The notes beneath the pieces are model-generated. The model did not search any database and was not told where the DNA came from. It was given only the letters and a program-made list of their open reading frames with translations. The translations under genes and the position numbers were made by a program. Source: Erwinia pyrifoliae DSM 12163 (lineage in GTDB: Bacteria; Pseudomonadota; Gammaproteobacteria; Enterobacterales; Enterobacteriaceae). From it: DNA of 55,252 nucleotides. Where the stretch lies: contig NC_017390.1 of assembly GCF_000026985.1 (NCBI RefSeq), positions 3,684,441 to 3,739,692 of the forward strand. The letters are read 5' to 3'. Shown piece by piece: positions 52,109 through 55,252 of this stretch. Every line of letters starts with the position of its first letter. The first letter of the stretch is position 1.

Positions 52109-54436
52109 ATGATGAAAGATTCGCTAAGTCGCCTGATTGCAAATGAGTTGCAGGCCCGGGAAGAACAGGTTGAAGCCGCTGTTCGCCTGCTGGACGAAGG
52201 AAATACCGTGCCGTTTATCGCACGTTATCGTAAGGAAGTGACCGGGGGGTTAGATGATACCCAGCTGCGCCAGCTTGAAACCCGCCTGAGTTATCTGCGC
52301 GAACTGTCCGATCGCCGCCAGTCGATTCTGAAATCGATTGCCGATCAGGGCAAACTGACCGACGATCTGGCCGCCGCCATCAATGCCACGCTGAGTAAAA
52401 CCGAACTGGAAGACCTCTATCTGCCGTACAAACAGAAGCGCCGTACGCGTGGACAGATTGCCATCGAGGCCGGCCTGCAACCGCTGGCGGAAACGCTGTG
52501 GCAACAGCCGGAGAACCAGCCGGAACAGCTGGCAGCAGAGTATATCAACGCGGATAAAGGCGTTGCCGACAGTAAATCTGCCCTCGACGGGGCGCGCTAT
52601 ATTCTGATGGAGCGCTTCGCAGAAGATGCCGGCCTGCTGGCTAAAGTGCGCGACTATCTGTGGAAAAACGCCCATCTGGTCTCCCGGGTCGTTGAAGGGA
52701 AAGAAGAGGAAGGGGCAAAATTCCGCGACTACTTTGACCATCACGAAGCGTTGTCAACGGTGCCTTCTCACCGCGCGCTGGCGATGTTCCGTGGCCGTAA
52801 CGAAGGCATCCTCCAGCTGGCGCTGAATGCCGACCCGCAGTTCGAGGAGCCGCCGCGTGAAAGCCACGGTGAACAGATCGTCAGCGAACACCTCAACCTG
52901 CGTCTGAACAATGCCCCGGCGGATAGCTGGCGCAAGGCGGTAGTGAGCTGGACCTGGCGCATCAAGGTGCTGCTGCATCTTGAAACCGAGCTGATGGGCA
53001 GCGTGCGCGAACGTGCGGAAGATGAAGCGATTAACGTCTTTGCCCGCAACCTGCACGACCTGCTGATGGCGGCTCCGGCCGGGATGCGTGCCACCATGGG
53101 TCTCGATCCGGGTCTGCGTACCGGGGTGAAAGTCGCGGTGGTGGACGCAACCGGCAAACTGGTGGCCACCGATACCATTTATCCGCATACCGGCCAGACA
53201 GCGAAAGCGGCTGCTGCTGTGGCTGCGCTGTGCACCCGACATCATGTTGAACTGGTGGCCATCGGCAACGGCACCGCCTCACGCGAGACCGAACGTTTCT
53301 ATCTCGACGTGCAGAAACAGTTCCCACAGGTGCAGGGGCAAAAGGTGATCGTCAGTGAGGCGGGCGCATCGGTCTATTCCGCTTCCGAGCTGGCCGCGCT
53401 GGAGTTCCCTGACCTCGACGTGTCGCTACGTGGCGCGGTGTCCATCGCCCGTCGCTTGCAGGATCCGCTCTCCGAGCTGGTAAAGATCGACCCGAAATCG
53501 ATTGGCGTTGGCCAGTATCAGCATGATGTCAGCCAAAGCCAGCTGGCGAAAAAGCTCGATGCGGTAGTGGAAGACTGCGTTAACGGGGTCGGCGTCGATC
53601 TCAACACCGCCTCGGTGCCGCTGCTGACCCGCGTGGCGGGCTTAAGCAAAATGATCGCCCAGAACATTGTTCGCTGGCGCGATGAGAATGGCCGTTTCCA
53701 GAACCGCCAGCAGCTGCTGAAGGTCGGCCGCCTCGGGCCGAAAGCCTTTGAGCAGTGTGCCGGCTTCCTGCGTATCAGCCAGGGCGATAACCCGCTGGAC
53801 ACCTCAACGGTGCACCCGGAAGCCTATCCGGTGGTTGAACGCATTCTGGCCGCTACCGAGCAGGCGCTGAATGAGCTGATGGGTAACCCCGCTGCGTTAC
53901 GCGACCTGAAAGCCGTGGATTTCACCGACGAGCGCTTCGGCGTGCCGACCGTCAGCGACATTATCAAAGAGCTGGAAAAACCGGGTCGCGACCCGCGCCC
54001 TGAGTTTAAAACCGCGCAGTTTGCTGACGGCATCGACACCATGAACGACCTGCTGCCGGGCATGGTGCTGGAAGGATCGGTGACCAACGTCACCAACTTC
54101 GGTGCTTTCGTTGATATCGGCGTGCATCAGGACGGCCTGGTGCACATCTCCTCGCTGGCCGATAAATTTGTCGATGACCCGCACAAGGTGGTGAAAGCGG
54201 GAGATGTCGTCAAAGTAAAGGTGCTGGAAGTCGACCTGCAACGTAAACGCATTGCCCTGACCATGCGCCTTGACGAGCAGCCTGGTGAAACCAACGCCCG
54301 TCGCGGCGGGGCTAATAGCTCGGCTAACGCGCGTTCCCGGCCGGCCAAAGCCGTTAACAAGCGCCCGGCCGCTCAAGGTGCGGGAAACAGCGCAATGGGC
54401 GACGCGCTGGCGGCCGCCTTTGGTAAGAAAAGCTAA
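52109..54436 (+). CDS. tex: Tex family RNA-binding transcription accessory protein (YhgF)
   Basis: Tex/YhgF is a nucleic-acid-binding protein with roles in transcription and stress tolerance. The 775-residue protein has an N-terminal helical region ([20 protein letters not shown]), a YqgF-like RNase H fold ([17 protein letters not shown]), helix-hairpin-helix motifs ([20 protein letters not shown]) and an S1 domain ([20 protein letters not shown]), then a Ser/Arg/Ala-rich tail. It follows greB by 124 bases. In E. coli feoABC follows; it is not reached here. Confidence 0.95.
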   Translation: MMKDSLSRLIANELQAREEQVEAAVRLLDEGNTVPFIARYRKEVTGGLDDTQLRQLETRLSYLRELSDRRQSILKSIADQGKLTDDLAAAINATLSKTELEDLYLPYKQKRRTRGQIAIEAGLQPLAETLWQQPENQPEQLAAEYINADKGVADSKSALDGARYILMERFAEDAGLLAKVRDYLWKNAHLVSRVVEGKEEEGAKFRDYFDHHEALSTVPSHRALAMFRGRNEGILQLALNADPQFEEPPRESHGEQIVSEHLNLRLNNAPADSWRKAVVSWTWRIKVLLHLETELMGSVRERAEDEAINVFARNLHDLLMAAPAGMRATMGLDPGLRTGVKVAVVDATGKLVATDTIYPHTGQTAKAAAAVAALCTRHHVELVAIGNGTASRETERFYLDVQKQFPQVQGQKVIVSEAGASVYSASELAALEFPDLDVSLRGAVSIARRLQDPLSELVKIDPKSIGVGQYQHDVSQSQLAKKLDAVVEDCVNGVGVDLNTASVPLLTRVAGLSKMIAQNIVRWRDENGRFQNRQQLLKVGRLGPKAFEQCAGFLRISQGDNPLDTSTVHPEAYPVVERILAATEQALNELMGNPAALRDLKAVDFTDERFGVPTVSDIIKELEKPGRDPRPEFKTAQFADGIDTMNDLLPGMVLEGSVTNVTNFGAFVDIGVHQDGLVHISSLADKFVDDPHKVVKAGDVVKVKVLEVDLQRKRIALTMRLDEQPGETNARRGGANSSANARSRPAKAVNKRPAAQGAGNSAMGDALAAAFGKKS

Positions 54437-54443
54437 TCTCACC

Positions 54444-54470
54444 GGGCGAGCCTGTCGGCCCGCCCTTTTT
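54444..54470 (+). terminator. tex terminator
   Basis: GGGCGAGCC (54444-54452) pairs with GGCCCGCCC (54457-54465), one mismatch and a four-base loop, followed by TTTTT, seven bases after the tex stop codon. Confidence 0.88.
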
Positions 54471-54811
54471 CACCCATGCCTCTGTACCAGTCATCGCGAC
54501 TTTACTCTCCAGCCCTGCCGGTATGACCAGGTTATGATTTTGTCATCTGCATCTACACCTCCGGATGTTCTCCTGCGGTCATCCTGACCACAGGGAGCAA
54601 AGCGTATCGTCATTGACTACCCAGACTAATGCCGCCAGTGCTGAACAGGAAGACGCTATCAGCATAATATGACTCACCAGAACGCGGCCTGGATGGAAGA
54701 AGGGGTGCAGGTATCCGGCCTTTTCCCTCTCTCACAACGCGCTTACCCGTCGATCCACGAACAGCCCTGATGAAGAATAATAATTCCTGCGTCATAGTGA
54801 CGCCATCAGAA

Positions 54812-54838
54812 TAAAAAAAGCAGAAAAATATTTCTGCT
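54812..54838 (-). terminator. Strong minus-strand terminator
   Basis: AGCAGAAA (54819-54826) pairs perfectly with TTTCTGCT (54831-54838) around an AATA loop; on the minus strand the stem is followed by seven T. It has no annotated minus-strand gene before it within the window, so it may end a small RNA or a gene lying beyond the right edge. Confidence 0.7.
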
Positions 54839-55108
54839 CTTGCTACCCCTGCAGGGGAATAAAGTTATTTTCATATCAGAGAAAGATTCTTTAAGGCGAT
54901 TAAAAGCCAAGCCTGACAATAATTCAGTTTAATTAACACGTAACCTGTTGGGTGATGCGCTATTGCGCTTTTTTAGCCGATGAAGTGCAAACACCCCTTC
55001 ACTAATAAAGATATTTTAATTAATAAGTTTTGTGAATTACACCTTGTTTTTTATTTGAGGATCGGGATTTTTTATAAAAAACCTCACAATAAAGAAGGAG
55101 CGCTATTT

Positions 55109-55183
55109 ATGTTATTGATTAACTCCTTACTACCTTTATATTCGTTATTCAACGGAATTCTGCTAAATAACTGTTCGGAATAG
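55109..55183 (+). CDS. Candidate 24-residue small hydrophobic protein
   Basis: ATG 55109 follows AAGAAGGAGCGCTATTT, a strong ribosome-binding site with eight-base spacing. The frame reads MLLINSLLPLYSLFNGILLN plus four residues and stops at TAG. It is Leu/Ile-rich and could form one membrane helix. It may be a real small protein or leader of a gene beyond the window; no homologue is recognised. Confidence 0.35.
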   Translation: MLLINSLLPLYSLFNGILLNNCSE

Positions 55184-55252
55184 TAGATCACTTATGGGGA
55201 ACTCAGTCCGGATTATGCGATCTGATCAATCGCTGAATATCTCAAATCACCA

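Larger units (their letters stand above)
54471..55252. other. Gene-poor AT-rich right end of the window
   Basis: After the tex terminator, 782 bases contain no convincing large gene. Composition drops markedly past 54.8 kb (lines at 55021 and 55081 hold 14 and 19 G+C per 60). It contains a minus-strand terminator (54812-54838), a 12-base palindrome CCCCTGCAGGGG (54846-54857), a weak GCGC-TATT-GCGC stem before TTTTTT (near 54958-54975) and a 24-codon ORF. It probably marks the edge of an acquired segment. Confidence 0.5.

Noticed and set aside
54669..54770. 33-codon frame starting MTHQNAAWMEEGVQVSG after tex
   Set aside because: No Shine-Dalgarno sequence and no recognisable family; likely chance.
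55190..55230. Possible hrp box (GGGGAACTCAG) at the right end
   Set aside because: Lacks the GGAACC core and the CCAC half at the right spacing.

Overview
The window is a chromosomal backbone segment of an enterobacterium. Gene order follows the Escherichia coli str-crp-dam-mrcA-ompR region almost gene for gene (tuf-fusA-rpsG-rpsL, yheO-tusDCB, fkpA, slyX/slyD, kefB-kefG, yheS, yheT-yheU-prkB, crp, yhfK, argD-pabA-ppiA, tsgA, trpS-gph-rpe-dam-damX-aroB-aroK, hofMNOPQ, mrcA, nudE, igaA, hslR-hslO, pckA, envZ-ompR, greB, tex). The proteins are close to, but clearly not identical with, the E. coli versions. The fairly GC-rich coding sequence, the loss of several E. coli genes and the mix of accessory genes suggest Erwiniaceae (Erwinia or a close relative). 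That placement is inferred from general resemblance, not from a database search.

Layout. 1-3.5 kb: the str operon on the minus strand with its promoter and the conserved 96-base S12-S7 intercistronic region. 3.5-10.3 kb: tRNA thiolation (tusBCD), protein folding (fkpA, slyD) and glutathione-gated potassium efflux (kefB/kefG). 10.4-16.8 kb: ABC-F gene yheS, then an inserted tauABCD taurine operon and a LysE-type exporter that interrupt the usual yheS-yheT neighbourhood. A MITE-like repeat lies just after yheS. 16.8-26.6 kb: yheT-yheU-prkB, yhfA, crp, yhfK, argD, pabA, ppiA, tsgA; the fic/yhfG pair is absent.

26.6-29.8 kb is the most atypical segment and occupies the place where E. coli carries nirBDC-cysG. 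It holds an AT-rich two-gene cassette of unknown function (a 172-residue protein with a hydrophobic Gly-rich stretch, then a 73-residue two-helix membrane protein), an orphan cytosine deaminase gene (codA without codB) and a small secreted protein. The first cassette gene has an in-frame stop nine codons after the only start with a good ribosome-binding site, so it is either a fresh nonsense mutant or translated by reinitiation. An effector/immunity-like pair is a possible reading of the cassette but is not proven.

29.8-42.4 kb: the trpS-to-aroK housekeeping operon (with a damX whose cytoplasmic N-terminal region is strongly shortened), the intact hofMNOPQ DNA-utilisation operon, and mrcA. 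42.5-54.4 kb: nudE, igaA, hslR-hslO with a plausible sigma-32 promoter, pckA, envZ-ompR, greB and tex; yrfG and yhgE are missing. The last 0.8 kb after tex has no convincing large gene. It becomes very AT-rich and carries a strong minus-strand terminator and a 24-codon ORF with a good ribosome-binding site.

No rRNA, tRNA, CRISPR array, transposase or prophage gene was seen. Identifications rest on recognition of conserved protein sequence, motifs and synteny; no similarity search was run.
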